In this document: positions 54,565 through 63,863 of the stretch, in pieces
How positions within the stretch are numbered: the stretch's first letter is position 1
Layout: every line of letters begins with the position of its first letter
Assembly (NCBI RefSeq): GCF_015330125.1
Contig: NZ_JADDXR010000002.1
Coordinates: 2,492,685-2,556,684, forward strand
From: Zobellia nedashkovskayae
GTDB taxonomy: Bacteria; Bacteroidota; Bacteroidia; Flavobacteriales; Flavobacteriaceae
Reading direction: 5' to 3'
Length of the DNA: 64,000 bases
Made by a program: the position numbers and the translations under genes
The notes under the pieces: model-generated
Told to the model about the DNA's origin: nothing
What the model saw: the letters and a program-made list of their open reading frames with translations, nothing else
Databases searched by the model: none

Positions 54565-54736
54565 AATCTGTTTCTTTCAATTTGTATTTTTCTCCCTATT
54601 CTATTGGGATTGGAGAGGTATTTCATTTTTTCTACATTTTTAATTAGTGTATTTCATCGATAATAATGACCATTCGTCGACCATATCGGTGGTTATTCCC
54701 GTACATAAAAAGTAAGTTTTGGCCCCAAAACTTAAA

Positions 54737-55822
54737 ATGAACACTAAATTGAAAAAAATGAAAAACAAAACGTTTCCTACTCGTCTTATGCTTTCTATGG
54801 TAGTAAGTACATTGGCAATGGTTTCCTGTTCCGATGAAACTGCTGAACTTGATGCCGAAACTTCTTTAGTTCCCCAAACGGAAGTTCCGGCAAATCAAGA
54901 TGCTCAAGATGTAGAATTTATTACTAAATATTTTATGGGTGATGCCGTACAAGTATCTTTAGAAGATGATGGTACTTACAGCTTGGCTGGTTCCGATGCA
55001 CGACTATTTGAAGATCAACTTGCTGATTCTCCTGATGCCTATAACCCAAATCCTGTTCCCGGCGAAGAGCTTTCTGGTTTAGCCCTAGGCGGTGGCGTTA
55101 GAAAATGGACGGATAATACCGTTTATTATGTAATTAACGGTTTGAGCTCTAGTGTACAAAGTGAGTTGCAAAAGTCTTTTGACGAATGGTCTAACAAGAC
55201 CAATGTTAGTTTTAAAGAACGCACCAATCAATCTAATTACGTGACCATATCTTCTTCGGGTTCTAACAGTAACTCCGGAGTGGCAACTTTAGGGATGTAT
55301 AATTCTCGTGGGTACATTCAATTAGGTACTCGTGCTACAGCAGTAGTTATCATTCATGAGCTTGGTCACACATTAGGCTACATTCACGAACAGAATAGGT
55401 CAGACAGAGATAATCATATAATCATTAAAACAGAGAATATCCAATCTAATGCCCAAGACCAGTTCTATAAGAGTACTTCTGCAACTTTTCTTACCGGGAC
55501 TTTTGATGTAAATTCAATTATGATGTACGGTAGTTATACTTTCAGTAAAAACGGACAACCAACCATTACTGATCTTAGTGGGAACACATTACCACAGCGA
55601 CAAGCCAGATTGTCTACATTGGATATACAAGGAACTAACGCTGCTTATCCTTCTGCTGGTGGCGGAGGTGATGATCCCGAGCCTAAAGAAGAAGATTTAT
55701 GCGATACAGCCGCTAATTATGTTTCCAATAAAGCATATAGCGTAGGTGATTATGTATTGTATTATAGCCGGGTATACCAAAGAGATTATACGCGTTGGAA
55801 TTACATAAAAAGTTGTAATTAA
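54737..55822 (+). CDS. Astacin-type (M12A) metallopeptidase lipoprotein with chitin-binding-like tail
   Basis: 361 residues from the ATG at 54737 (ATG 54758 is an alternative; a TTG at 54719 is unlikely). Signal with lipobox MVSC then a long linker. The catalytic domain has the astacin signature HELGHTLGYIHEQNRSDRD, HELGH starting at about residue 207, and the Met-turn SIMMYGSY. The last about 45 residues (YSVGDYVLYYSRVYQ, then a Trp) resemble a CBM5/12 chitin-binding module, after a GGGGDDPEPKEE linker. Likely a surface protease held near polysaccharide; substrate unknown. Single-gene unit with its own terminator. Confidence 0.9.
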   Translation: MNTKLKKMKNKTFPTRLMLSMVVSTLAMVSCSDETAELDAETSLVPQTEVPANQDAQDVEFITKYFMGDAVQVSLEDDGTYSLAGSDARLFEDQLADSPDAYNPNPVPGEELSGLALGGGVRKWTDNTVYYVINGLSSSVQSELQKSFDEWSNKTNVSFKERTNQSNYVTISSSGSNSNSGVATLGMYNSRGYIQLGTRATAVVIIHELGHTLGYIHEQNRSDRDNHIIIKTENIQSNAQDQFYKSTSATFLTGTFDVNSIMMYGSYTFSKNGQPTITDLSGNTLPQRQARLSTLDIQGTNAAYPSAGGGGDDPEPKEEDLCDTAANYVSNKAYSVGDYVLYYSRVYQRDYTRWNYIKSCN

Positions 55823-55871
55823 TACCAACCAGGGGCTAAAATAGGGTGAATCATTACCCGTTACAAAAAAG

Positions 55872-55901
55872 AAAGACCATCTTAAAAAGGTGGTCTTTTT
55901 T
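55872..55901 (+). terminator. Terminator after the astacin gene
   Basis: AAAGACCATC (55872-55881) pairs with GGTGGTCTTT (55889-55898) with one T-G pair and is followed by more T. Confidence 0.85.
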
Positions 55902-55949
55902 CGTTTTTGGACACTAGTATTTCAATTACCTTCGTAGCAAATACCCAAT

Positions 55950-57104
55950 ATGAAATCTCTTCGTCTTATTCTGACAAATCCCCGTTATTTTGGTGCTGCT
56001 TGGGTATTTGCCAGTATAAATATTCTTTTTGGTACTTGGGCTATTTATATACCAGCGGTAAAAGAACAGCTTCAAATAGATAAGTCTCAATTGGGGCTTG
56101 CTATATTTTTTCTTTCGCTTGGGGTCTTTACGGTTTTTCCCATAGCCTCATCAATCATTAATAGAATAGGGGTGGGGAGGGCTACTTGGTACGGAGTGGT
56201 ACTAAGTAGCGTGGCAGCACTTTTACCCTTATTGGCTCCTAACTATTATACGCTTATGGGGGCGCTGTTTCTTTTTGGGGCGGCTAACGGTTTTACCGAT
56301 ATTTCTATGAATACCTTGGTAACCGAACTTGAAAAAGAAGACAAGAAGAGTTTTATGAGTGCTTCCCATGGATTTTTTAGTCTGGGTGGCGTATTGGCAG
56401 GGCTTGGTAGCTTTCTTATCGGACCATTAGATAATCCGCCCTTGCATATGCTAATTGCCGTTTTATTGGTTTTGGTTGTCAATTTTATTTTTCACGGAAA
56501 GTATAAAAAAGTAGTTGCAGCAGTTGAGGAAAAAGAGCCATTCAGTTTAAAACTTTTTAAGCCGATGTTGTTTTTAGGGTTGATTTCATTCGTTGCCATG
56601 GGAAGCGAAGGAGCAATTGTAGACTGGAGCGGACTTTATTTAAAAGAAATAAGTTTAGCGCCCGAAGTGTTATGGGGAGCTGGATTCTTAGGTTTTCAGG
56701 TGACTATGACTTTGGGACGTTTTCTTGGTGATGGTATCAGCGAAAAAATTGGATCGGTAAAAATGGTAACCTTTGCCACTGTTTTGGTGTTACTGGGATA
56801 TGCAATGGTCTTGAGTACGGAAACGTATATGGCTATTTCTGGTTTTGCTTTAAGCGGACTCGGATTTTCAGTTATGGTACCCGAGGTATTTCGTATTGGA
56901 GGCAAAGTTAAGGGTGTAGATTCTTCACAAAGTGTATCATTTATAGCAGGTACTGGCTATACCGGCTTTTTAGTCGCCCCTCCAATTTTAGGATTCATTG
57001 CCGATAGTTCTTCCTTAAAAACTTGCTTTGTGGTTCTGTTTGCTTGCGCCCTTTTTGTACTGGCAGCAACTTTTAAATTAAATCGAAATCGAAAAAAAGC
57101 CTAA
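55950..57104 (+). CDS. MFS transporter (YbjJ-like)
   Basis: 384 residues, about 12 transmembrane helices. GAANGFTDISMNTLVTELE followed by SFMSASHGFFSLGGVLAG is the pattern of the YbjJ-type major facilitator subgroup. The second half repeats the fold with GRFLGDGISEKIG as the inter-helix loop motif. Substrate not predictable. It is alone between a terminator and a convergent lipoprotein gene whose stop is 3 bases away. Confidence 0.9.
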   Translation: MKSLRLILTNPRYFGAAWVFASINILFGTWAIYIPAVKEQLQIDKSQLGLAIFFLSLGVFTVFPIASSIINRIGVGRATWYGVVLSSVAALLPLLAPNYYTLMGALFLFGAANGFTDISMNTLVTELEKEDKKSFMSASHGFFSLGGVLAGLGSFLIGPLDNPPLHMLIAVLLVLVVNFIFHGKYKKVVAAVEEKEPFSLKLFKPMLFLGLISFVAMGSEGAIVDWSGLYLKEISLAPEVLWGAGFLGFQVTMTLGRFLGDGISEKIGSVKMVTFATVLVLLGYAMVLSTETYMAISGFALSGLGFSVMVPEVFRIGGKVKGVDSSQSVSFIAGTGYTGFLVAPPILGFIADSSSLKTCFVVLFACALFVLAATFKLNRNRKKA

Positions 57105-57107
57105 TAA

Positions 57108-57788
57108 TTAGTTTGTTTTTACTTTAAGATTGGTAAAGTAGAGTTTAAAACTACCATCCTCATTTTGATGCATTTTGGCAATTTTAAGTCCGCTAACATC
57201 AGTATAATCTTCCCAAGTAGTGCTCATAGAAGGTTCTGCCTGATTACCTTTTCTAAAGACCCATTCCTTAATGAGATAATCATCACCAAAATAAAAATCA
57301 TAAGCATCACCAGGGGTGTAACCGCCGTCTTGTTTGTAAACGACCGTTAGTTTTTGCATGGATGTTTTGCTAATAGGGGCTTCGGCACTTGGTGTAAATT
57401 CGTTTGTACTTCCATCTTTATCCCAAAGAATGTTAATGGGAGCTATTAGCCAATACTTATCATTAATGAAGCCGCCATTGGTTTTATAGGCGGTACTATC
57501 CATATCTTTTCTGTTATAGACTAAGGTATCTTCTGCGGATATGGCTGTTACCTGATTCGTTTTCGGCTTCCAAATCCACGTACGTTCAAAGTGAGAAGTA
57601 TCTCGGTCCACATTAAAAGTGAATTTGAGCTCATCAACTTTGTTCCAGTTTTCATAGCCGTTGGCATACGCTATTTTTTCTAGAATGGTAAGTTCTTTCT
57701 CAGGTTGAGGTGATTCTGTTTTTTTGGTTTCTTTACAGCTGATAAAAAGAATTGTAAAAAGAATGCATGCGGAAAAGTACTTTGCCAT
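57108..57788 (-). CDS. Uncharacterised lipoprotein
   Basis: 226 residues from the ATG at 57788; a TTG six codons upstream is less likely. Lipobox LFISC with Cys18. The mature part has no domain I can name: a short helix (ILEKIAYANGYENWNKV) leads into an antiparallel beta-rich sequence (FTFNVDRDTSHFERTWIWKP; DAYDFYFGDDYLIKEWVFRKG) resembling the LolA/LolB-like or outer-membrane lipoprotein half-barrel folds. Presumably periplasmic. Convergent with the MFS gene. Confidence 0.8.
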   Translation of the reverse strand: MAKYFSACILFTILFISCKETKKTESPQPEKELTILEKIAYANGYENWNKVDELKFTFNVDRDTSHFERTWIWKPKTNQVTAISAEDTLVYNRKDMDSTAYKTNGGFINDKYWLIAPINILWDKDGSTNEFTPSAEAPISKTSMQKLTVVYKQDGGYTPGDAYDFYFGDDYLIKEWVFRKGNQAEPSMSTTWEDYTDVSGLKIAKMHQNEDGSFKLYFTNLKVKTN

Positions 57789-57882
57789 AGCTGAAATTTT
57801 TCTCAAAGATAAATGCTTTTGCTCAAAGCAAGCACTTGGCTGAAAATCATTACGGAGTAATTGCTGAAAAATGAAGAATATC

Positions 57883-58788
57883 TTAGAAGTAACGAGGAGA
57901 TTTCATTGCCTTTAATCCTCTATTAAACAATTCGTAGATAAGAATAACTTCATGTGTTCCTCCAGAATAAGGCCTAAAGGTTGAGGTAGGTAAATCATAA
58001 GCATACCCAATTCTAAACGAGTCCGAAATGGCATAATCCATCAATACACCAAAGCTGTCAGAATCATTAAAACGATATGAAGCTCCTATCCAGAATTTTT
58101 CGTAGAAAAGGAAATTAGCTGTTACATCATAAGAGGCAGGTGCGCCGTTGGTATATTTTAATATGGCCGTTGGTTTGAATTTTGTAGTTTGACCAATATC
58201 AAAAACATAACCACCAATAGCATAATAGCTGTTGCGTTCCAAGGCAACAAATTCGCCGTTGTTTAAATCTGTATTTAATATTCTAGGAGCTGATGCACCT
58301 AGGTACCATTTGTTTGAGCTTACATAAATACCGGCACCCATATTAGGATTCCATTTAGAGAAGCCATCAAAAAAGAAAGGGTCACTTTCGTCTGGTGTTC
58401 CTAATTTATAATTAGTAACACCACCTTTTAGCCCAAGCGCCATATTTACATCTCCGCTTAATGGAACAGTATATGAAACATCTGCGTAGATATAATTTGT
58501 TTTCTCAAAACCTAATTGGTCATTTATATAAGATAGGCCAACCCCAATATTACTAAAGCGTATTGGTGTATGTACAGATAGCGTACTTGTTGTAGGGTTC
58601 CCTTCTATACCGGCCCATTGGTTCCTGTGCAAAGCGGTAGCATTCAATGTTTGCCTGCTACCTGCATATGCCGGATTTATAGACATGGTGTTATAAACGT
58701 ATTGGGTAAACTGTGGAAGCTGTTGTGCATTTGAAAAAAAGGCACAGCATACCGCCAAAGTTGCTAGGTAATTTCTAAGTGCTGTCAT
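57883..58788 (-). CDS. PorP/SprF family T9SS outer-membrane protein
   Basis: 301 residues with signal peptide (YLATLAVCCAFFSNAQ). PQFTQYVYNTMSINPAYAGSR at the mature N-terminus is the hallmark of PorP/SprF, followed by HRNQWAGIEGNPTT and repeated glycine/aromatic barrel strands ending with GTHEVILIYEL. SprF-like proteins help export and attach a specific CHU_C-tailed substrate encoded next door, here the 810-residue protein 10 bases upstream. Not the core PorP of the machine, since it pairs with a substrate. Confidence 0.92.
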   Translation of the reverse strand: MTALRNYLATLAVCCAFFSNAQQLPQFTQYVYNTMSINPAYAGSRQTLNATALHRNQWAGIEGNPTTSTLSVHTPIRFSNIGVGLSYINDQLGFEKTNYIYADVSYTVPLSGDVNMALGLKGGVTNYKLGTPDESDPFFFDGFSKWNPNMGAGIYVSSNKWYLGASAPRILNTDLNNGEFVALERNSYYAIGGYVFDIGQTTKFKPTAILKYTNGAPASYDVTANFLFYEKFWIGASYRFNDSDSFGVLMDYAISDSFRIGYAYDLPTSTFRPYSGGTHEVILIYELFNRGLKAMKSPRYF

Positions 58789-58798
58789 GGTTGCCTTT

Positions 58799-61231
58799 TT
58801 AGTTTGAACCGATATAAATATATCCGTTTACTGGTTTTATTTCATTATTTCCAAACCCGACGATATAGTAATACGTTCCCGAAGAAAGCATACCCGATTT
58901 GCCTAAAGAATTTTGCGGTGCAATTCCGCTCCAATCATTAGTGTAATCGTTATTTTCATAGACAATATTGCCCCAACGGTTAAAAACTTTCAAGTGATAG
59001 GTGTAATCGCATCCTTCTAATCCGGTAATTTCAAAGAGGTCATTAATACCATCTCCGTTGGCAGTAATGGTTTTAGAAATGATTAAGTTTTCAATATCAC
59101 AAGGTAAATCAGCCTCAACAATAATAAGTTGGGTATGAACGGTTTCGTTACCGTTATTGTCAACAGCGATCCACGTTCTAGTAATTTCGTAACCTGTTGT
59201 ACAATCCCTGTCATTAGTAGCAGTTTCTGTAAAAGTTACTTCTGGGTCAGTGTCACAATTATCTATTGCCGTCAATAATACTGCATCGGGAATAGCGTCA
59301 CAATCTACGGTCATATCTTCAGGAAGTTCCTCAATAAAAGTTGGCGGTTCTTCGTCCATGATGCATTCATCAGCAATTACAGTTATGATTTGCGTGTGAG
59401 TAAACGTATTGTTAGCGTTGTCTGTAGCTGTCCACGTTCTAGTAATGTCATATCCAGTTTCACAGCTTCGATCATTAGTGGCCGTTTCTGTGAATGTAGT
59501 AGAAGGGTTAGGGTCGCAATAATCGATAGCTGTTAATGTAGCCGCGTCAGGAACACCGTTACATGGTACCGTTATATCACCTGGCAGGTTTTCTGCAAAT
59601 ACAGGTGCTTGTACATCGGTAATATGAATTACTATGCTAGTTGGGTCTCCGTTACCAATACCACAGTCGTCAAAAGTAAACGAACTATTAGATACTTGTT
59701 GGGTCATATTAATTTCACCCATATATGTCGCCAAGGTCTGCGATTCAGAGTTAAATGTACAGGCTGGAATACTTGAAAAATAAGCATCATCTTTAACTCT
59801 CACCGAATATTGAATCGTGTATGGAGCACTTGTAACATCTGTTAACCCATCTGCGATATTAAATGTAAGTACACGGGTAATTGTATTAAAATCATATGTT
59901 ATTTCACTGGGTAAAGGTTCTACTCCAATAAAATCCATCTCTTCTGGAACAGTAGTGGTAAAAGATAAATCTCTAATATTATCATTTCCTGTATTCGCTA
60001 CATCCAAATAGATTTGAACGGTTTCTCCCGTACGTGGGTTTTCGTCAGATGGGGTTGCATACAAATCTAAAGAGTGTAAAGAAGGTTCATAAACCTCTAC
60101 GGCCATTCCCAAAAGGTAAAGACCATAAACCTCTTGGTCCGATGTCATTCTTACCGTTGCTGAGGTCTGATTATTTGTTATAAGAGAGTTGTTTTTGTTA
60201 TCTAAATCAAACAGACTAGCGTCATACCCCAAAGTATTGGAACTGGCCGGTATTCTGTCTAAGAAATCACTACCATGGGTGGTAATAGAGCTATTGAAAA
60301 AATTATTAGGCTGTCTTATAGGGGTCGATAAAGGTTCCCATGTGTTTGAGGTATTTAACATTAACAGTTGATCACGAGAAATACCTCTGTCTCCTTCAAG
60401 AGAACCCATAATCATATTAGCCTTTACATCACCGTTAGGTACGGTCTGAAAACCGTCGAATGTGATATCAAAATTATTTTCGGAACTTGTAATATGTGCA
60501 TACCCGTCAAAAAGAGTGATATGTTTCTGCGGCATAAGGGGGCTTTGCCAAACCACAACAATTTGCCATCCACCAGAAGTACCTGTTCTTCCGCCACCGT
60601 GAGAAAGTAATTGTCCTTCTGTAGCCTTAACGTTGGCTACTTGGTAGGTTCCAAAAGGGTCACTTAACCCTTGTACCCAACTAGTAATATCTTTCACACA
60701 GATATAAGGGTCGTTTACAAAATGGTCATCTCTACCACGGTAAATTACTTCGTCTGCCGTAATCGTTGCTTCATAGGAGCTAGATCCCGGTAACATTAAT
60801 TTTATATCATTAAAGTTCCAAGAAGGTTCAACACCTCCGGTACCTGCAATAATTGTTCCTGAGCTATTTACTTCATACTCCTTATCGGCTGCTGCCCAAT
60901 AAAGAAAGACACGTTCTATTGTCATACATGAACTTCCCGGAGATGGGTTGGCCAAGTTGGCGCTACTGGAATTAAAAGTAGTAGGGTCACTATCAATATC
61001 AACAAAAACATTGTCTGAAAAGTCATGATTACTGCCGTTTCCGTTGTATGCGTTTGTTGCATGCCGGGAAAGTACATTATTGGCAATCATAGTGAAATCA
61101 CCAGTTATAGTTTCTGAATACCGAGGGGTAAACCCCTTCTGAAGCTGCGCATTAGCTGAATTAAAAGCCAATAGGAGCATGAATAGCCCGGCAGTTCGTA
61201 ATGCTTTTTTGGAAAGTAAAATTTTCTTCAT
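58799..61231 (-). CDS. Large CHU_C-tailed secreted protein paired with SprF-like
   Basis: 810 residues from the ATG at 61231; the longer TTG opening is unlikely. Signal peptide (GLFMLLLAFNSANAQ). The first about 380 residues form an unrecognised domain with beta-rich content (RVFLYWAAADKEYEV; GGWQIVVVWQSPL). Then a DUF11-like repeat (VYEPSLHSLDLYATPSDENPR...), two HYR-like modules (VPCNGVPDAATLTAIDYCDP and VDCDAIPDAVLLTAIDNCDT) and a C-terminal CHU_C domain (ITANGDGINDLFEI, FNRWGNIVYENNDYTNDW). Likely exported by T9SS and surface bound through its SprF-like partner. Confidence 0.9.
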   Translation of the reverse strand: MKKILLSKKALRTAGLFMLLLAFNSANAQLQKGFTPRYSETITGDFTMIANNVLSRHATNAYNGNGSNHDFSDNVFVDIDSDPTTFNSSSANLANPSPGSSCMTIERVFLYWAAADKEYEVNSSGTIIAGTGGVEPSWNFNDIKLMLPGSSSYEATITADEVIYRGRDDHFVNDPYICVKDITSWVQGLSDPFGTYQVANVKATEGQLLSHGGGRTGTSGGWQIVVVWQSPLMPQKHITLFDGYAHITSSENNFDITFDGFQTVPNGDVKANMIMGSLEGDRGISRDQLLMLNTSNTWEPLSTPIRQPNNFFNSSITTHGSDFLDRIPASSNTLGYDASLFDLDNKNNSLITNNQTSATVRMTSDQEVYGLYLLGMAVEVYEPSLHSLDLYATPSDENPRTGETVQIYLDVANTGNDNIRDLSFTTTVPEEMDFIGVEPLPSEITYDFNTITRVLTFNIADGLTDVTSAPYTIQYSVRVKDDAYFSSIPACTFNSESQTLATYMGEINMTQQVSNSSFTFDDCGIGNGDPTSIVIHITDVQAPVFAENLPGDITVPCNGVPDAATLTAIDYCDPNPSTTFTETATNDRSCETGYDITRTWTATDNANNTFTHTQIITVIADECIMDEEPPTFIEELPEDMTVDCDAIPDAVLLTAIDNCDTDPEVTFTETATNDRDCTTGYEITRTWIAVDNNGNETVHTQLIIVEADLPCDIENLIISKTITANGDGINDLFEITGLEGCDYTYHLKVFNRWGNIVYENNDYTNDWSGIAPQNSLGKSGMLSSGTYYYIVGFGNNEIKPVNGYIYIGSN

Positions 61232-61592
61232 AATTATAGGTTCGTCTAACAATCCTCATTGTTTGACATATAATTAGAAGCTACAATACGGTCTTTACCT
61301 GTATAGTTTTGTAATGGTGTAATTAAGGTCAAGTTCAATTTGTAGCAACTAGGTTATTTGGGATAAAAAAGTGCTGTAATTTTATAGCATAATTCTTGTT
61401 TGATATATGTAAAGTTCACTTAAAGTACTGTTAACACACATACTATCCGATGAACGGTTCGTATTTTCGCCAGTAGCATTTATCTATAGATGAGTTGTGC
61501 AATTATATCGATAAGCATATTTTGATCGTTATGGATAGACCGTTAAAAAAAACGATAAAAGGTAATTGTATCGATATTAGATATGCACTGTT
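61232..61592. other. Divergent region upstream of clpP
   Basis: 361 AT-rich bases without an ORF between divergent genes. No clear operator; the clpP promoter lies at its right end. Confidence 0.4.
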
Positions 61593-61619
61593 TTGGTACA
61601 GATAAATTGTTTAATTTTG
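61593..61619 (+). promoter_or_regulatory. Promoter-like element upstream of clpP
   Basis: TTG at 61593-61595 and TAATTTTG (TAnnTTTG match) at 61612-61619, spaced by 16 bases, ending 20 bases before the clpP ATG. Confidence 0.5.
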
Positions 61620-61639
61620 ATATGTATAAACAATAGGAA

Positions 61640-62188
61640 ATGAGTTCTAAAAAAGGAAAAGTTCAAGAAGCGATAGACGAAAAATTGTTAGAAGAAAGAA
61701 AAGTCTTCTTATGGGGCATGGTAGATGATGATTCTGCTAAGCACGTAATTGATCGTTTGTTGTATTTAGATATGCAGAATAATAAAGAAATACAGTTGTA
61801 CATTAATAGCCCAGGGGGTTATGTTACTTCTGGTTTTGCAATGTATGACATCATAAAATCGTTAAAAAGTCCGGTTTCTACAATTTGTACCGGTCTTGCT
61901 GCTTCTATGGGGTCTATTTTGCTTTCTGTTGGAAAAAAAGGTAGAAGATTTATTCAGCCACATGCACAGGTTATGATTCATCAGCCTAGTGGTGGTGCAA
62001 GAGGTCAAGCTTCAAATATTGAAATTCAGGCCAAAGAAATTATTAAGACCAAAGAATTGAGTGCTCGTATTTTAGCGGACAATTGTGGGCAAGATTATGA
62101 AAAGGTATTGAAAGATTTTGATAGGGATTATTGGATGAATGCTGAAGAATCGATTGCTTATGGCATCGTAGACGGTATTTTGGAATAG
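61640..62188 (+). CDS. clpP: Stand-alone ClpP-type serine protease
   Basis: 182 residues. The catalytic triad is complete with standard spacing: Ser89 in GLAASMGS, His114 in VMIHQPSGG and Asp163 in FDRDYW. NSPGGYVTSGFAMYD and MNAEESIAYGIVDGI are family signatures. It is shorter than housekeeping ClpP because the N-terminal propeptide and axial loop segment are reduced (MSSKKGKVQEAIDEKLLEER). There is no tig or clpX nearby, so it is likely the second, non-housekeeping ClpP of this group. Terminator follows. Confidence 0.93.
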   Translation: MSSKKGKVQEAIDEKLLEERKVFLWGMVDDDSAKHVIDRLLYLDMQNNKEIQLYINSPGGYVTSGFAMYDIIKSLKSPVSTICTGLAASMGSILLSVGKKGRRFIQPHAQVMIHQPSGGARGQASNIEIQAKEIIKTKELSARILADNCGQDYEKVLKDFDRDYWMNAEESIAYGIVDGILE

Positions 62189-62522
62189 TAACTACAGCTT
62201 AAGAAAATCAAAAAGTCCTTCGTAATATAGAAATTATGAAGGACTTTTTTTTTGGATATATATAGACGCTCTCGCGGAATTTTCATAATATTTACGTGCC
62301 AACAAAGTCCTGAGGATGTCCGTCTTTTGTTAAAAAAATAATAAACTCGTAGCCAGAAACATCATGGTTTTAGACTTAATTTAAATATTGATCACTCTGG
62401 TCTACGCCATGCACTTGCATAACAAACTAAGTTGTTTCTGTGGTCTATTACCCTGTATGTAGAGACTGTGATAGAATTTAGTACATTTACTATTTACGTT
62501 TTTCTCATCATTTGAAATTATT
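62189..62522. other. Intergenic region between clpP and kmo
   Basis: 334 bases. It holds the clpP terminator in its first 65 bases; the rest is AT-rich with no ORF and presumably the kmo promoter, though no consensus -7 box is seen. Confidence 0.4.
62210..62253 (+). terminator. Terminator after clpP
   Basis: GTCCTTCGTAAT pairs with ATTATGAAGGAC (one G-T wobble) around a six-base loop, with an A-run before and nine T after. Confidence 0.92.
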
Positions 62523-63863
62523 ATGAAACAAATCTCCAAGAATATAGCCATAATAGGTTCGGGTCTTGTCGGGTCTTTATTGGCAATTTATCTCAAAAAA
62601 ATGGGTCATACCATTACCGTTTTTGATAGAAGACCGGATATTAGAAATATAAAATTTTCTGGACGTTCTATAAACTTGGCGATGAGCAATAGAGGCTGGC
62701 AGTCATTAGCCGAAGTTGGTATAGAAGAAGAAATAAAGAAAATAGCAATTCCTTTAGATAAGCGTGCCATGCACGTAATAGATAAGCCCATTTATTTTCA
62801 AAAATACGGAAAAGAAGGTGAGGCCATATGGTCTATCTCTAGGGGTGTGTTGAACAAAAAAATGATTGACTTAGCAGAAGATGCTGGAGTTGAGTTTCGT
62901 TTTGATGAAAAAGTATGGAATGTGGACCTGCCCGAAGCTACTTTGTTTACGGGAGACACGGAGAAAGGCGAGTGGAAAGAGTACAATTACGATATTATTT
63001 TTGGTTGTGATGGGGCATTTTCTCGTGTACGCCATAAAATGCAACGTCGTAGCCGTTTTGATTATTCCCAAAACTTTATAGATGTTGGTTATAAAGAACT
63101 TTCTATACCTGCCAATGAAGATGGTACCCATAAGTTAGATAAGAATTCTTTTCATATTTGGCCTCGTGGCAAGTTCATGTTAATTGCCATGCCTAATTTA
63201 GATGGTAGTTTTACGTGTACTTTATTTATGCCTTTTGAAGGCGAAACATCTTTTGATAGTATACAGACCAAGGAACAGGCAAAAGTCTTCTTTAAGACCT
63301 ATTTTCCAAATGTAAGAAAAGAGATAGAGAATCTTACGGAAGATTTCTTTAAGAACCCAACAAGTGCTATGGTAACCATGAAATGTTATCCTTGGACGTA
63401 TTGGGACAAAGTTGCTCTTGTGGGAGATTCTGCCCATGCTATAGTTCCATTCTATGGTCAAGGAATGAACGCTGGCTTTGAAGATATTTTTGTGCTAAAA
63501 CAAAAAATCCAAAAGCATGGCGATAATTGGGAAGCTATTTTTAAAGACTATCAGCAGGATCGAAAGCCCAATGCTGATGCAATAGCAGAACTTAGCTATC
63601 GTAACTTTATAGAAATGAGTAGTAAAACTGCCAATCCAAAGTTTTTATTACAGAAAAAAATTGAAAAACATTTTGCCAATTTGCATCCAGATAAATGGAT
63701 TCCGGCATATTCTAGGGTTACTTTTTCTAATAGACCTTATGCAGAGGCATTGGCTATGGGTGATGCCCAAGAAGAAATTATGCAAGAAGTAATGCAAATA
63801 CCTAACATTGAGGAAAAATGGGACAGTAAAGAAGTAGAACAGAAAATCCTAGACTTGATTTAG
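62523..63863 (+). CDS. kmo: Kynurenine 3-monooxygenase
   Basis: 446 residues. FAD-dependent hydroxylase converting kynurenine to 3-hydroxykynurenine with NADPH and O2. FAD-binding loop IIGSGLVGSLLAIYL at residues 10-24, the family-specific GRSINLAMSNRGW near 47-59, FGCDGAFSRVR, and the second FAD site LVGDSAHAIVPFYGQGMNAGFED near 299-321. Compared with mammalian KMO the C-terminal membrane anchor is missing, as in other bacterial forms. The stop overlaps the convergent DUF4174 gene by 4 bases. Confidence 0.96.
   Translation: MKQISKNIAIIGSGLVGSLLAIYLKKMGHTITVFDRRPDIRNIKFSGRSINLAMSNRGWQSLAEVGIEEEIKKIAIPLDKRAMHVIDKPIYFQKYGKEGEAIWSISRGVLNKKMIDLAEDAGVEFRFDEKVWNVDLPEATLFTGDTEKGEWKEYNYDIIFGCDGAFSRVRHKMQRRSRFDYSQNFIDVGYKELSIPANEDGTHKLDKNSFHIWPRGKFMLIAMPNLDGSFTCTLFMPFEGETSFDSIQTKEQAKVFFKTYFPNVRKEIENLTEDFFKNPTSAMVTMKCYPWTYWDKVALVGDSAHAIVPFYGQGMNAGFEDIFVLKQKIQKHGDNWEAIFKDYQQDRKPNADAIAELSYRNFIEMSSKTANPKFLLQKKIEKHFANLHPDKWIPAYSRVTFSNRPYAEALAMGDAQEEIMQEVMQIPNIEEKWDSKEVEQKILDLI

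Noticed and set aside
54665..54736. TTG start at 54719 for the astacin gene
   Set aside because: It would put extra residues before an otherwise normal lipoprotein signal; ATG 54737 or 54758 fits better.
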